In this document: piece after piece, positions 55,262-64,000 of the stretch
Layout: every line of letters begins with the position of its first letter
Numbering within the stretch: the first letter of the stretch is position 1
Source of the DNA: Helcococcus sueciensis DSM 17243
GTDB taxonomy: Bacteria > Bacillota > Clostridia > Tissierellales > Peptoniphilaceae
Assembly (NCBI RefSeq): GCF_000423145.1
Contig: NZ_AUHK01000004.1
Coordinates: 25,583-89,582 of the forward strand
Direction of reading: 5' to 3'
DNA: 64,000 nucleotides
The notes under the pieces: generated by a model
The model's database searches: none
What the model was told of the DNA's origin: nothing
What the model saw: the letters and a program-made list of their open reading frames with translations, nothing else
Translations under genes and position numbers: made by a program

Positions 55262-56626
55262 TCATATACTTCTAATAACTTCATTAATATCTTCACATTG
55301 TATTATTTGAAGATTTTTTATTTTTGATTTGTCTATATTCGTCTTAGCTATATAAGCTGTTTTAAATCCTAGTCTGTCTAGCTCTATTAATCTCTTTTCA
55401 ATATCCGGAACCCTTTTAAGTTCTCCTGTCAATCCGACTTCTGCAATAAATACAGTTAAACTATCGATTGGTTTTTTCTTAATTGATGAGACTATTGACA
55501 TCATGATGGCTAAATTTACAGATTGTTCTGATAATTTAAGTCCACCTGTTGTTTTAAGTATTACATTTTTATCGTATAGACTGAAATTTGCTCTCTGTTC
55601 AAGTATTGAAATTAAAGTATTTAACTGATCTTTTCTTAAACTATCTCCTATACGTATTGGATATGGAGTAAATGAGTGCGATACTAATGATTCAACTTCT
55701 ACTACAAGTATTCTTGAACCCTCTTTAATAACTGAAATAGCTGAACCTTCTGCTGGTTTTGATCTTTGAGTTACAAAGTATTCTGAAGGATTTTTTACTT
55801 CTTTAAGACCTTCTTCTACCATATCAAATAAACCGATTTCTCCAGTATAGCCAAATCTATTTTTAGTTGATCTTAGAACTCTTAATTGGGAATCTTGTTC
55901 GTATTCTAATACTAATACTGTATCTACCAAATGTTCTAAGGTCATTAATCCAGCCATCTCGCCAGCTTTTGTCATATGTCCAACCATTATTGCTGCACGT
56001 GGTTTTTCACCATATTTGCATTTTTCAACGAGAGCATTTGCACATTCTATGGTTTGGGTTGGAGTTCCTGGTCTTTGAGAATATTCTGATAATGCAACTG
56101 TTTGAATTGAGTCTAGTAATACCAAATCAGGGTCTAGATTATCTATCTCTTTTAATGCCGTATCCATACTATTTGTAGATATTATGTAAATTTCATCTGG
56201 AATATCTGGCATGATTCTATTTGCTCTATTTTTAATCTGAGATTCTGATTCTTCACCTGAAATATATAAAACTCTTTTTCCAGATTTTGCTAAATTATAA
56301 GAAATTTCAAGTAATAATGTTGATTTCCCTGCACCTGGTCTAGCGGTAAGTATAGAAACTGAATCTTTTACTATTCCACCACCAATAGTTCTATCAAACT
56401 CTTCGATATTTGTGACTATTCTTTCGGATGAGTCGACTTTAATGCTAGATAGTTTATTTGATTTCTTAAAAATATCTTTTGATTTTGGACTTTTTGTAGA
56501 TTTTTTATCTACTTCTACTACTTCTTCAACAAGGGTATTCCAAGCCCCACAGCTTGGACATTTCCCAGCCCAAGCTATTTGACTCTCACCACATTCACTA
56601 CATCTATAAATTGTTTTAAGCTTCAT
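55262..56626 (-). CDS. radA: DNA repair protein RadA
   Basis: About 454 residues from the ATG at 56624-56626, one base past the clpC stop; an ATG 21 bp upstream lies inside clpC. The N-terminal zinc finger is CSECG...CPSCG. The RecA-like core has Walker A ARPGAGKST and the RadA motif KNRFG. The C-terminal part is the Lon-protease-like domain. It extends strand exchange in recombination as a DnaB-like helicase. It is the last gene of the ctsR operon, as in many Firmicutes. Confidence 0.96.
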   Translation of the reverse strand: MKLKTIYRCSECGESQIAWAGKCPSCGAWNTLVEEVVEVDKKSTKSPKSKDIFKKSNKLSSIKVDSSERIVTNIEEFDRTIGGGIVKDSVSILTARPGAGKSTLLLEISYNLAKSGKRVLYISGEESESQIKNRANRIMPDIPDEIYIISTNSMDTALKEIDNLDPDLVLLDSIQTVALSEYSQRPGTPTQTIECANALVEKCKYGEKPRAAIMVGHMTKAGEMAGLMTLEHLVDTVLVLEYEQDSQLRVLRSTKNRFGYTGEIGLFDMVEEGLKEVKNPSEYFVTQRSKPAEGSAISVIKEGSRILVVEVESLVSHSFTPYPIRIGDSLRKDQLNTLISILEQRANFSLYDKNVILKTTGGLKLSEQSVNLAIMMSIVSSIKKKPIDSLTVFIAEVGLTGELKRVPDIEKRLIELDRLGFKTAYIAKTNIDKSKIKNLQIIQCEDINEVIRSI

Positions 56627-56627
56627 A

Positions 56628-59015
56628 TTAAGCCCTTTCCAATTCATTTAAGGAAATCTTATCTCCCCTTATTATTATGGAAATTTTCTTATCTTTTGAG
56701 ATTTCTTCATCTAATATCTTTTCAGCTATTAAATCTTCTATTTCTGTCTTAATAGCTCTATCAAGTGGTCTTGCACCATAAGTTTCATCAAAACCAATTT
56801 TAGCAATCTTTTCAGCTACTTTATCAGTATATTTAGCTTCATATCCCATTTCTTCCATTCTTTCGATAAGATCTTCTAGCTTAATTTCAACAATTTTCTT
56901 AATATCTTCTTCACTTAATCTATTGAATACTATTATGTCATCAATCCTATTTAAGAATTCAGGTTTGAATAGATTCTTTAATTCTCTATTTACAACTTCT
57001 TTTGTAGCTTCATAATCACGTTTTCTACTATTTTCTTCAGATTCAAACCCTATAGTATTTTTCTTTGAAAGTTGTGATGCTCCAGCATTTGAAGTCATAA
57101 TTATTATGGTATTTGTAAAGTCTACCTCTCTACCTTGTGAATCAGTCAATCTACCTTCATCAAGTATTTGAAGTAAAATATTGAATACATCTGGATGTGC
57201 TTTTTCTATTTCATCAAATAGAATAACTGAATATGGATTTGTTCTAACTTTTTCTGTTAATTGTCCACCTTCTTCATATCCAACATATCCTGGAGGTGAA
57301 CCTATTAATTTTGAAACATTATGTCTTTCCATATATTCAGACATATCTATTCTTATTAGATTTTCTTCACCTTCAAATATTTCATCAGCTATTTTCTTTG
57401 CTAAATAAGTCTTTCCTACACCGGTTGGACCTACAAATATAAATGTTCCTATTGGAGAATTTGGACCTTTTAATCCGACTCTTGCTCTTTTTATAGCTTT
57501 TGATACTTTATCAATAGCTTCTTCTTGTCCAATTACTGATTCTTTAAGATTTTCATCAAGATCCCTATATCTTTCATTTTCTTCTTTTGTAAGTTTTGTA
57601 ACTGGTACTTTTGCCCAATCAGAAATTATATCTCTAACTTTATCAACTGTTATTTTTTCAGTATATTCTATTTCTTCACTTTCTTCTTGATTTTTATTGA
57701 ATTCTTCAAGAGAAATTTCTACTTCATTTATCCTATCTCTTATAAATGCTGCTTTTTCGTAATTTTGAGTATTTACAGCTTCTTCTTTTTGATTTTGTAA
57801 ATTCTCATACTCTTCTCTTAATCTCATTAACTCTTCTGGCAATTTAAATGAATCAACTTTCAATTTTGAAGAAGCTTCATCTATCACATCTATAGCTTTA
57901 TCAGGAAGGAATCTATCTACTAAATATCTATCTGATAATTTTACAGCCTCTTCAATAACTTCATCTGATATTTCAATTTTATGGAATCTTTCATAATATT
58001 TTCTAATTCCTTTTAGAATATCAATAGTTTCTTCTACACTAGGCTCATCAACTTGCACAGGTTGAAGTCTTCTTTCTAATGCGGATTCTTTTTCTATAAA
58101 TTGTCTATATTCAGTAATTGTCGTTGCACCTATAATCTTTAGATCCCCTTTTGTAAGATAAGGCTTCATAATATTTGATGCATCTAAACTACCTTCTGAC
58201 GAACCAGCCCCTACTATCGTATGAATTTCATCTATAAATACAATTACATCATCAAGTTCCATCACTTCTTTCAAAGTATCCGAAATTCTCTTTTCAAAAT
58301 CTCCTCTATATTTTGTTCCAGCAACCATTGATGCCATATCTAGAGATATAATTCTCTTTCCTTTCATAATGTCTGGAACATCATTTAAGGCTATCTTCTT
58401 AGCTAAACCTTCTACTATTGCAGTTTTACCTACACCAGCTTCCCCTATCAATATAGGATTGTTTTTTGTTCTTCTTGTAATTATTTGTATAATTCTATTT
58501 ATTTCTTTTTCTCTACCAATAACTCCATCAATTTTAGTTAAAGCCTTAAGTGTTAAATCTTCACCAAATTTATTTAAATTTGGTGTATCTTTTCCTTCAG
58601 GACCTTGTGATTTATTGTTAAGATAATAATCTAAAACAGAATATACTTGTTGAGGATCAACATTTGTAGCAACTAATGCTCTTTTAGCTTCAGAATCTGA
58701 AACTAATAATTGTATTAATAATAACTCTTCAAATGTCTCTTCTTTTCCATTCCTCTTCTTTTGAACCATCACTTCATCTAAAAGCATTCTTAATTGAGGC
58801 GTAGTACCTTCAACTCTATCACCCTTTTCAATATCCATTGATTTTAGAATATATTCTCTTATCAGTTCATAATTTGCACCAGAAGCTGCAAGCGCTCTTG
58901 ATTCAAGTCCACCTGAGTTCAATAGAGCTATTAAGGCATGCTCTGTTCCTATATATTTAGATTTCAGTTGACGAGCTTCATTAGTAATACTCATCATTAA
59001 ATCTCTCATAGTCAT
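56628..59015 (-). CDS. clpC: ClpC ATPase
   Basis: Class 1 Clp/Hsp100 unfoldase of 795 residues that feeds ClpP. The N domain (1-145) has the double Clp_N repeat. The first AAA+ module has GEAGVGKTA and VIVFIDEIHTI, and the second has GPTGVGKTYLAK and VILFDEIEKAHPDVFN. A UVR segment (QNYEKAAFIRDRINEVE) lies in the middle region that binds adaptors such as McsA or MecA. It is 2 bp downstream of mcsA. Confidence 0.97.
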   Translation of the reverse strand: MTMRDLMMSITNEARQLKSKYIGTEHALIALLNSGGLESRALAASGANYELIREYILKSMDIEKGDRVEGTTPQLRMLLDEVMVQKKRNGKEETFEELLLIQLLVSDSEAKRALVATNVDPQQVYSVLDYYLNNKSQGPEGKDTPNLNKFGEDLTLKALTKIDGVIGREKEINRIIQIITRRTKNNPILIGEAGVGKTAIVEGLAKKIALNDVPDIMKGKRIISLDMASMVAGTKYRGDFEKRISDTLKEVMELDDVIVFIDEIHTIVGAGSSEGSLDASNIMKPYLTKGDLKIIGATTITEYRQFIEKESALERRLQPVQVDEPSVEETIDILKGIRKYYERFHKIEISDEVIEEAVKLSDRYLVDRFLPDKAIDVIDEASSKLKVDSFKLPEELMRLREEYENLQNQKEEAVNTQNYEKAAFIRDRINEVEISLEEFNKNQEESEEIEYTEKITVDKVRDIISDWAKVPVTKLTKEENERYRDLDENLKESVIGQEEAIDKVSKAIKRARVGLKGPNSPIGTFIFVGPTGVGKTYLAKKIADEIFEGEENLIRIDMSEYMERHNVSKLIGSPPGYVGYEEGGQLTEKVRTNPYSVILFDEIEKAHPDVFNILLQILDEGRLTDSQGREVDFTNTIIIMTSNAGASQLSKKNTIGFESEENSRKRDYEATKEVVNRELKNLFKPEFLNRIDDIIVFNRLSEEDIKKIVEIKLEDLIERMEEMGYEAKYTDKVAEKIAKIGFDETYGARPLDRAIKTEIEDLIAEKILDEEISKDKKISIIIRGDKISLNELERA

Positions 59016-59017
59016 AA

Positions 59018-59641
59018 TTAATCAACCTCTTTTTGTATTAATTTTAAATTTATAATTCTCTTGTTCATTTCTTTTATTTCATCTCTAGATGTTGCAGCAG
59101 CCATATAATCTTCATCATTTATTTGTCTTTGTAAGATTTTCTTCTTTTCTTCCAAAGTGTTTTGAATTGAAGCAATCTGTCTTTGAGCACTATCTAGTTT
59201 ATTATATTCACCTAGCTTTGATTTATAGTCTTTATATGGATCAAATCCAAATCTATTACTTGTAGTTTTATTTTCTTTATTCATAAAATTTTTAAAAATA
59301 TTTTTAAATTCTTCAGGATTTCCGTCAAAATTCATATTTTTAAATGTTTCAAAATCCATATGTGGATATCCAAGATTTTCACCATTTATATTAAACCCAG
59401 AAATTCCATTTCCTTCTCCAAATAATTGATTCAATGCATCTTGGTTATTTTCAAAAAATTCGTGCATTTGTTTTTGGATTTTTTCCGGATCTATATTTCC
59501 ATCTTCATCGGTAATATCATCCATCATATCAACCATCTGTTCTCTATAACAATCCATACATATGCTTATTTTTTTTAATTGGCCATTAACCATTATCATA
59601 ACTTCCATATCTGCGTCATTTCCACAGTTGAAACATTTCAT
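59018..59641 (-). CDS. mcsA: McsA-like zinc-finger UVR protein
   Basis: 207 residues. The zinc finger is formed by MKCFNCGNDAD and SICMDCYREQ. A middle Asn/Phe/Gly-rich linker is followed by a UVR motif DEDYMAAATSRDEIKEMNKRI. It is the usual McsA architecture with a longer linker. McsA normally activates the arginine kinase McsB and modulates CtsR, yet no mcsB lies next to it here. It sits between ctsR (9 bp) and clpC (2 bp). Confidence 0.88.
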   Translation of the reverse strand: MKCFNCGNDADMEVMIMVNGQLKKISICMDCYREQMVDMMDDITDEDGNIDPEKIQKQMHEFFENNQDALNQLFGEGNGISGFNINGENLGYPHMDFETFKNMNFDGNPEEFKNIFKNFMNKENKTTSNRFGFDPYKDYKSKLGEYNKLDSAQRQIASIQNTLEEKKKILQRQINDEDYMAAATSRDEIKEMNKRIINLKLIQKEVD

Positions 59642-59650
59642 AACTACCTC

Positions 59651-60112
59651 CTAGTCCCTTAATAAGGCAAGCAGAATATTTTTAAATATACTTGCTCTTA
59701 CTAAATTTCTATCATTGATATCTATTGATTTTAGTGCGTGGTCATCTAAACTATGAGTGATTAAAAGAGCTTCTCTTTCTTCTATCACTCCTTCTTCAGT
59801 TAATCCTTGTAAAATATGTTTTACTTTATCTAATGTAATAGAATCTTTAATAGTTTCGTTTAGTATATTATTAATTAACTGATTTTCTGTCATTTCTAAT
59901 TTTGTTATTTTAATATACCCGCTTCCACCTCTTCTACTCTCAATATAATAACCTTTATAAGGTGTAAATCTGGTTGATAAAACATAATTTATTTGAGAAG
60001 GTGCGCAATTAAACTTTTCAGCAAGTTCATTTCGACCAATTTCAATGTATTCTCTTTGCCCAATCTCTAGTTGCTCAAGCAAAAATTGTTCTATTTTTCC
60101 TGTTAACCCCAT
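59651..60112 (-). CDS. ctsR: CtsR heat-shock repressor
   Basis: 153 residues. The winged helix-turn-helix domain has ELAEKFNCAPSQINYVLSTRF, the CtsR recognition region, followed by the glycine-rich wing GYYIESRRGGSGYIKI. It represses clpC and other protease genes at normal temperature and is released on heat stress. A CtsR-type operator overlaps its own ribosome binding site, so autoregulation is expected. Confidence 0.96.
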   Translation of the reverse strand: MGLTGKIEQFLLEQLEIGQREYIEIGRNELAEKFNCAPSQINYVLSTRFTPYKGYYIESRRGGSGYIKITKLEMTENQLINNILNETIKDSITLDKVKHILQGLTEEGVIEEREALLITHSLDDHALKSIDINDRNLVRASIFKNILLALLRD

Positions 60113-60129
60113 TTTAACCTTCTTTGACT
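60113..60129 (-). promoter_or_regulatory. CtsR operator over the ctsR ribosome binding site
   Basis: The minus strand reads AGTCAAA, GAA, GGTTAAA, a direct repeat of the CtsR heptad RGTCAAA with the usual 3-bp gap and one mismatch. The second half covers the AAGG ribosome binding site. Confidence 0.8.
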
Positions 60130-60161
60130 TTTAATTTTAAAAAAAATATTACTTTTATAAA

Positions 60162-60190
60162 ATTATACCATCTTTTACCTTTAAAGTAAA
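60162..60190 (-). promoter_or_regulatory. Promoter of the ctsR operon
   Basis: TTTACT (complement at 60185-60190) and TATAAT (complement at 60162-60167) with 17-bp spacing, upstream of the CtsR operator. Confidence 0.72.
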
Positions 60191-60412
60191 TTTTTCTTTT
60201 TTATAGTAAATTTAACAAATATTTATTAATCTATATCAAAATTAACTAAATTGAATATTTTTCTTATATTTTAAATAAATCGTTCTTAAAATATGATAAA
60301 ATATATGTATAGCGCCTATTAGAACATGGTAAATAAGCTTATTTCGAAAAAAATATTACATTTTTTTAATAAACATTGTTATTTTGTTAAATAATTAGCT
60401 TAATTTCGTCTA
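60191..60412. other. Long leader between the ctsR and pfl promoters
   Basis: About 220 bp of very AT-rich DNA with no gene. It contains a perfect 14-bp palindrome AAATAAGCTTATTT at 60331-60344, which may be a further operator. No ORF or hairpin terminator is visible. Confidence 0.4.
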
Positions 60413-60456
60413 GTGTGATTTAAATCACACTTATATATATAATTAGGTGTTAAAAT
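60413..60456 (+). promoter_or_regulatory. FNR/CRP-type activator site and promoter of the pfl operon
   Basis: GTGTGATTTAAATCACAC is a perfect palindrome at 60413-60430 and contains TGTGA-N6-TCACA, the box of B. subtilis Fnr and other CRP/FNR proteins. TAAAAT at 60451-60456 is a fitting -10. With a start near 60463, the box centre is at -41.5, the classic activator position. TATAAT at 60438-60443 is an alternative -10 but would bring the box over the -35. Confidence 0.75.
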
Positions 60457-60484
60457 ATAGACAAATACAAAATAGGAGGATGAA

Positions 60485-62629
60485 ATGGGAATATGGGATA
60501 GTTTTAAAGGCTCTACATGGAGAAAAGAAATCAATGTAAGAGACTTTATACAAAGTAACTACACAGAATATACTGGTGACGATACTTTCTTAGCAGGTCC
60601 TACAGAAGCTACAACACAATTGTGGAGCCAAGTAATGGATCTATTCAAACAAGAAAGAGACAATGGCGGCGTGCTAGATATGGATACAAGTATTGTATCT
60701 ACAATTACTTCACATGGTGCTGGATATTTAAATAAAGAATTAGAAACAATAGTAGGTTTCCAAACAGATAAACCTCTAAAAAGATCATTCCAACCATTTG
60801 GGGGAATAAGAGTAAGTGAATCTTCACTTGAATCATATGGATACGAACCAGACAAAGAATTACATAAAATATTTACAAATTATAGAAAAACACATAACCA
60901 AGGCGTGTTCGATGTATATACACCTGAAATGAGAGCTATTAGAAAATCTGGGGTTGTAACAGGTCTTCCAGATGCTTATGGTAGAGGTAGAATTATCGGT
61001 GACTATAGAAGAGTTGCTTTATATGGTGTAGATAAATTAATTGAAGATAAATTAGATCAAATAGATTCAGTATCACCTATCATGTCTGAAGAAAACATCA
61101 GACTTAGAGAAGAATTGAGAGATCAAGTTAATGCTCTTAAAGAATTAAAAGTTTTAGGTGAAATTTACGGTTATGATATTTCAGCTCCAGCTCAAAACGC
61201 TAAAGAAGCTATTCAATGGTTATACTTTGGATATTTAGCATCTATCAAACAACAAAATGGTGCTGCAATGTCACTTGGTAGAACATCAACATTCTTAGAT
61301 ATCTACATTAACCATGACTTAGAAGCTGGTTTAATTACTGAAGAAGAAGCACAAGAATTAATTGACCACTTTATTATGAAGTTAAGATTAGTTAAGTTTG
61401 CACGTACTCCAGAATATAATGATTTATTCTCAGGAGACCCAACATGGGTAACAGAATCATTAGCAGGTATGGGACTTGATGGAAGATCACTTGTAACAAA
61501 GACATCATTTAGATACTTACACACTCTTGCAAACTTAGGCACATCACCTGAACCAAACTTAACAGTATTATGGTCAGTTCATCTACCAGAAGAATTCAAG
61601 AAATTCTGTGCTAAAATGTCTATCGATACATCTTCAATCCAATATGAAAATGATGATATCATGAGACAAACACACGGTGATGATTACGCAATAGCTTGTT
61701 GTGTATCTTCAATGAGAATTGGTAAAGAAATGCAATTCTTTGGTGCAAGAGCTAACTTAGCTAAATGTTTATTATATGCTATCAACGGTGGTGTTGATGA
61801 AAAATTAGAAAAACAAATCGGTCCAAAATATAGACCAATTACTTCAGAATACTTAGACTATGACGAAGTTATTGATAGATTTGAAGATATGATGGACTGG
61901 TTAGCAGAAATTTACGTAAATACACTTAACGTAATTCACTACATGCATGATAAATATGCTTATGAAAGCATCCAAATGGCTTTACATGATAGAGATGTTA
62001 AAAGATATTTCGCAACAGGTATCGCTGGATTATCTGTAGTAGCAGACTCTCTTTCAGCAATTAAATATGCTAAAGTTAAAACAGTTAGAAATGAAAATGG
62101 TTTAGTTGTTGACTACGATATAGAAGGAGACTTCCCTAAATATGGTAACAACGACGACAGAGTAGATGAACTTGCTGTATATGCAGTTGAATCATTTATG
62201 AGAAAAGTAAGAAAGAATCCTACTTATAGAGGTGGTATACCAACAACTTCAATCTTAACAATTACATCAAATGTAGTTTATGGTAAGAAGACAGGTAATA
62301 CACCTGATGGTAGAAGACAAGGCGAACCATTCGCTCCTGGTGCAAACCCAATGCACGGTAGAGATGAATCTGGAGCATTAGCTTCATTATCATCAGTAGC
62401 TAAAATCCCTTACAAAGATGCTCAAGACGGTATTTCAAATACATTCTCAATCGTTCCTGGAGCATTAGGAAAAGATGATAAAGTATTCGCTGGCGAAGTT
62501 GATTTAGATGCATTAGACGTTGATATCGACTTAGAATCATTAGATTTAGAAAGAGTAACTGATACTTGCATAGGTAATTCTTGTTCAATACCTACTGAAA
62601 CAAGTGTTACACCTGAAGAAGATAAGTAA
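60485..62629 (+). CDS. pflB: Pyruvate formate-lyase large chain lacking the glycyl-radical domain
   Basis: 714 residues. The chain matches PflB from near its N terminus to about residue 667 ([13 protein letters not shown]). It has the catalytic cysteine pair C405-C406 in AIACCVSSM. It stops before the conserved GLMDGYF...RVSGY segment. A 47-residue acidic tail with two cysteines (CIGNSC) takes its place. The missing domain is the next gene, 33 bp further on. The two chains together would convert pyruvate and CoA to acetyl-CoA and formate. The sequence has its own stop and no sign of frameshift. AGGAGG precedes the start. Confidence 0.95.
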   Translation: MGIWDSFKGSTWRKEINVRDFIQSNYTEYTGDDTFLAGPTEATTQLWSQVMDLFKQERDNGGVLDMDTSIVSTITSHGAGYLNKELETIVGFQTDKPLKRSFQPFGGIRVSESSLESYGYEPDKELHKIFTNYRKTHNQGVFDVYTPEMRAIRKSGVVTGLPDAYGRGRIIGDYRRVALYGVDKLIEDKLDQIDSVSPIMSEENIRLREELRDQVNALKELKVLGEIYGYDISAPAQNAKEAIQWLYFGYLASIKQQNGAAMSLGRTSTFLDIYINHDLEAGLITEEEAQELIDHFIMKLRLVKFARTPEYNDLFSGDPTWVTESLAGMGLDGRSLVTKTSFRYLHTLANLGTSPEPNLTVLWSVHLPEEFKKFCAKMSIDTSSIQYENDDIMRQTHGDDYAIACCVSSMRIGKEMQFFGARANLAKCLLYAINGGVDEKLEKQIGPKYRPITSEYLDYDEVIDRFEDMMDWLAEIYVNTLNVIHYMHDKYAYESIQMALHDRDVKRYFATGIAGLSVVADSLSAIKYAKVKTVRNENGLVVDYDIEGDFPKYGNNDDRVDELAVYAVESFMRKVRKNPTYRGGIPTTSILTITSNVVYGKKTGNTPDGRRQGEPFAPGANPMHGRDESGALASLSSVAKIPYKDAQDGISNTFSIVPGALGKDDKVFAGEVDLDALDVDIDLESLDLERVTDTCIGNSCSIPTETSVTPEEDK

Positions 62630-62662
62630 AATTATAAAAAAAATATATAAAAGGAGAAAACA

Positions 62663-62902
62663 ATGGCAAATCAAAAACAAATAGATAACCTAGTTTCAAT
62701 GTTAGATGGTTATGTAGAAAAAGGCGGACATCACTTAAACGTTAATGTATTTAATAAAGAAACTTTATTAGATGCACAAAAACATCCAGAAAAATATCCT
62801 CAATTAACAATCAGAGTTTCTGGTTATGCTGTTAACTTCACAAAATTAACTAAAGAACAACAAGACGACGTAATCGCAAGAACATTCCACAGAGGTCTAT
62901 AA
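62663..62902 (+). CDS. Separate glycyl-radical domain of pyruvate formate-lyase
   Basis: 79 residues. From [18 protein letters not shown] to the end it matches the C-terminal 75 residues of PflB. It contains the radical loop RVSGYAVNF with Gly54 (codon 62822-62824). It differs from E. coli GrcA/YfiD, which is a spare part for a complete PflB, because here the large chain has no such domain. AAGGAG precedes the ATG. It overlaps pflA by one base (TAATG). Confidence 0.95.
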   Translation: MANQKQIDNLVSMLDGYVEKGGHHLNVNVFNKETLLDAQKHPEKYPQLTIRVSGYAVNFTKLTKEQQDDVIARTFHRGL

Positions 62903-63672
62903 TGAATTTAGATACCATAGGATATATCCATTCAAAGGAAACATTTGGTACTGTCGATGGACCTGGTGTCAGATACGTACTTTTCCTTCAAGGTTGTCCT
63001 ATGAGATGTCTATATTGTCATAACCCAGATACTTGGGCATCCTTTGGAGGAGAAGAATGGACTGTTAAAGAAGTCATAGACGATTATGAAAAATATCGCC
63101 CATTCTTAAAAGATGGTGGTATTACCCTTTCTGGTGGTGAAGCTACAGTTCAAATGGATTTTGTATTAGATTTATTTGAAGCTTGCCAAGAAAGAGGCAT
63201 TCATACTTGTTTAGATACATGTGGAGTACTTTTCAAAGATGACGATGAAGAGACTCTTCGTAAGTATGAAAAATTAATGGAAGTTACAGATATTGTAATG
63301 CTTGACATTAAACATATAAATCCAAGACAACATAAAGTTTTAACAGGACATTCAAATGAAAATATAATAAAATTCCTAGACTTCATGGATAAACACAATA
63401 TGAATATTTGGATAAGACATGTTATAGTTCCTAGAATCACCTTCAATAAAGAATTCTTATTTGAAACTGGTGAACTTTTAGGAAATTATGACAATATTAC
63501 CGCAATAGATGTGCTCCCATATCACACAATGGGTGTTAATAAATATGAAGAACTTGGTTTTAAGTATCCATTAGAAGGCGTTCCTGCATTATCAAATGAA
63601 GATGCACAAGTAGCAAAAAATATTATCTTAATGGGTAGAAAGAAAACCAGAGAAAAATTAGGAAAGATATAA
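62902..63672 (+). CDS. pflA: Pyruvate formate-lyase-activating enzyme
   Basis: Radical SAM enzyme of 256 residues that puts the glycyl radical on PFL. The iron-sulfur cluster motif C32-P-M-R-C36-L-Y-C39 (CX3CX2C) is intact, with the SAM-binding glycine motif ITLSGGEATVQ. The start is ATG in TAATG at the end of the glycyl-radical gene, so the three genes form one transcript. No terminator is seen before the IS element. Confidence 0.96.
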   Translation: MNLDTIGYIHSKETFGTVDGPGVRYVLFLQGCPMRCLYCHNPDTWASFGGEEWTVKEVIDDYEKYRPFLKDGGITLSGGEATVQMDFVLDLFEACQERGIHTCLDTCGVLFKDDDEETLRKYEKLMEVTDIVMLDIKHINPRQHKVLTGHSNENIIKFLDFMDKHNMNIWIRHVIVPRITFNKEFLFETGELLGNYDNITAIDVLPYHTMGVNKYEELGFKYPLEGVPALSNEDAQVAKNIILMGRKKTREKLGKI

Positions 63673-63693
63673 AATAAAAGAGGAGGTCACTTA

Positions 63694-64000
63694 TGAACTG
63701 ACCCCAAAAAGTTGGACCTAAAAATAACTTTGAGGAGGTCAGTTTTTTCATGACAAAATATAGTACAGAATTTAAGATAAAAGTTGTTAAATCATATCTA
63801 AATAACGAAGGAGGATATGAAACTTTAGCTAAAAAATATGATATAAATGGTGCATCAATAATTGAAAGATGGGTAAATTCATACAAAACTCAAGGATATG
63901 AAGGTCTAAAAATTTCTAGAAAAAATAATAATTACTCTTTCGAATTTAAGAAAAATATAGTAAAGTTGTACTTAACAGGAGAAATGTCATATCAATCACT
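63694..64000 (+). mobile_element. IS3-family insertion sequence, left end (cut by window)
   Basis: A terminal repeat-like sequence, TGAACTGACCCCAAAAAGTT, lies at 63694-63713 and precedes a transposase orfA. The element is in the same direction as pflA, 21 bp past its stop. The right end lies beyond the window. Confidence 0.85.
63750..64000 (+). CDS. IS3-family transposase OrfA, partial
   Basis: The frame from ATG at 63750 (GAGGAGG 63732-63738) is open to the window edge (83 codons). It reads YSTEFKIKVVKSYLNNEGGYETLAKKYDI, then SIIERWVNSYKTQGYEGL, the helix-turn-helix start of an IS150/IS3-type OrfA. A second HTH-like block begins near residue 66. Only about the first half of orfA is present. 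It is probably followed by orfB with the DDE core. Confidence 0.9.
   Translation, partial: MTKYSTEFKIKVVKSYLNNEGGYETLAKKYDINGASIIERWVNSYKTQGYEGLKISRKNNNYSFEFKKNIVKLYLTGEMSYQS

Noticed and set aside
62590..62670. Frameshift or sequencing error splitting pflB
   Set aside because: The large chain has a long unrelated acidic tail before its stop, and the small gene has its own AAGGAG and ATG. A single-base error would not create both.

Overview
The window is AT-rich DNA with strong AGGAGG ribosome binding sites and short gaps between genes. The gene set is that of an anaerobic or fermentative low-GC Gram-positive bacterium: pyruvate formate-lyase, FprA flavodiiron protein, ctsR-mcsA-clpC-radA, a T-box ileS, a TPP-riboswitch thiT, CarD, MscL and SbcCD. 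I infer a Firmicute, perhaps of the Tissierellia/Peptoniphilaceae group. That placement rests on gene style and was not tested by a search. No tRNA, rRNA or CRISPR array was seen.

Layout. 1-2300: end of a CNNM/HlyC-type membrane protein, a 50-residue charged peptide and D-serine ammonia-lyase. 2440-2670: a likely stand-alone small RNA made of four hairpins and a terminator. 2667-8473: an ArAE/FUSC-type membrane protein, then sbcC and sbcD in one operon with an Abi_2 HEPN protein. 8627-16761: FprA, PepF, a PH-domain membrane protein, a Cof phosphatase and an unusual isoleucyl-tRNA synthetase behind a T-box. 17113-22200: an amino-acid ABC transporter with fused binding protein and permease, a polybasic membrane protein, a YihY protein, then two arrays of 50-bp repeats. 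22217-31712: a NatAB-like ABC pair, then a run of TPR protein, map, membrane protein, HAD phosphatase, murA, recD2 and comF. 31813-44276: PAP2 phosphatase, HAD phosphatase, DacA, MscL with a zinc ribbon, a predicted peptidase-fold protein, the operon rlmL-like/PP2C/pgi/yutG/rnhA, L25, DUF1002, PIN-TRAM and CarD. 44480-49073: TPP riboswitch-thiT, cyclophilin lipoprotein, a YtrA-like ABC operon and an XRE regulator pair. 49363-54558: a three-gene restriction-modification-like system. 55262-60129: the CtsR heat-shock operon. 60400-63672: an FNR/CRP-type promoter driving a split pyruvate formate-lyase and its activase. 63694-64000: the left part of an IS3-family element.

Four points stand out. 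(1) Pyruvate formate-lyase is split: the large chain carries the two catalytic cysteines and the glycyl-radical domain is a separate 79-residue protein. (2) The restriction-like system has a GIY-YIG/T5orf172-like nuclease fused to an SF2 helicase, and its adenine-methylase motifs are spread over three proteins. (3) The isoleucyl-tRNA synthetase carries GIHH where the HIGH signature is expected, a swap described for mupirocin hyper-resistant IleRS2. (4) A HEPN (Abi_2) gene heads the sbcDC operon. Calls rest on reading motifs by eye, and no database search was possible.
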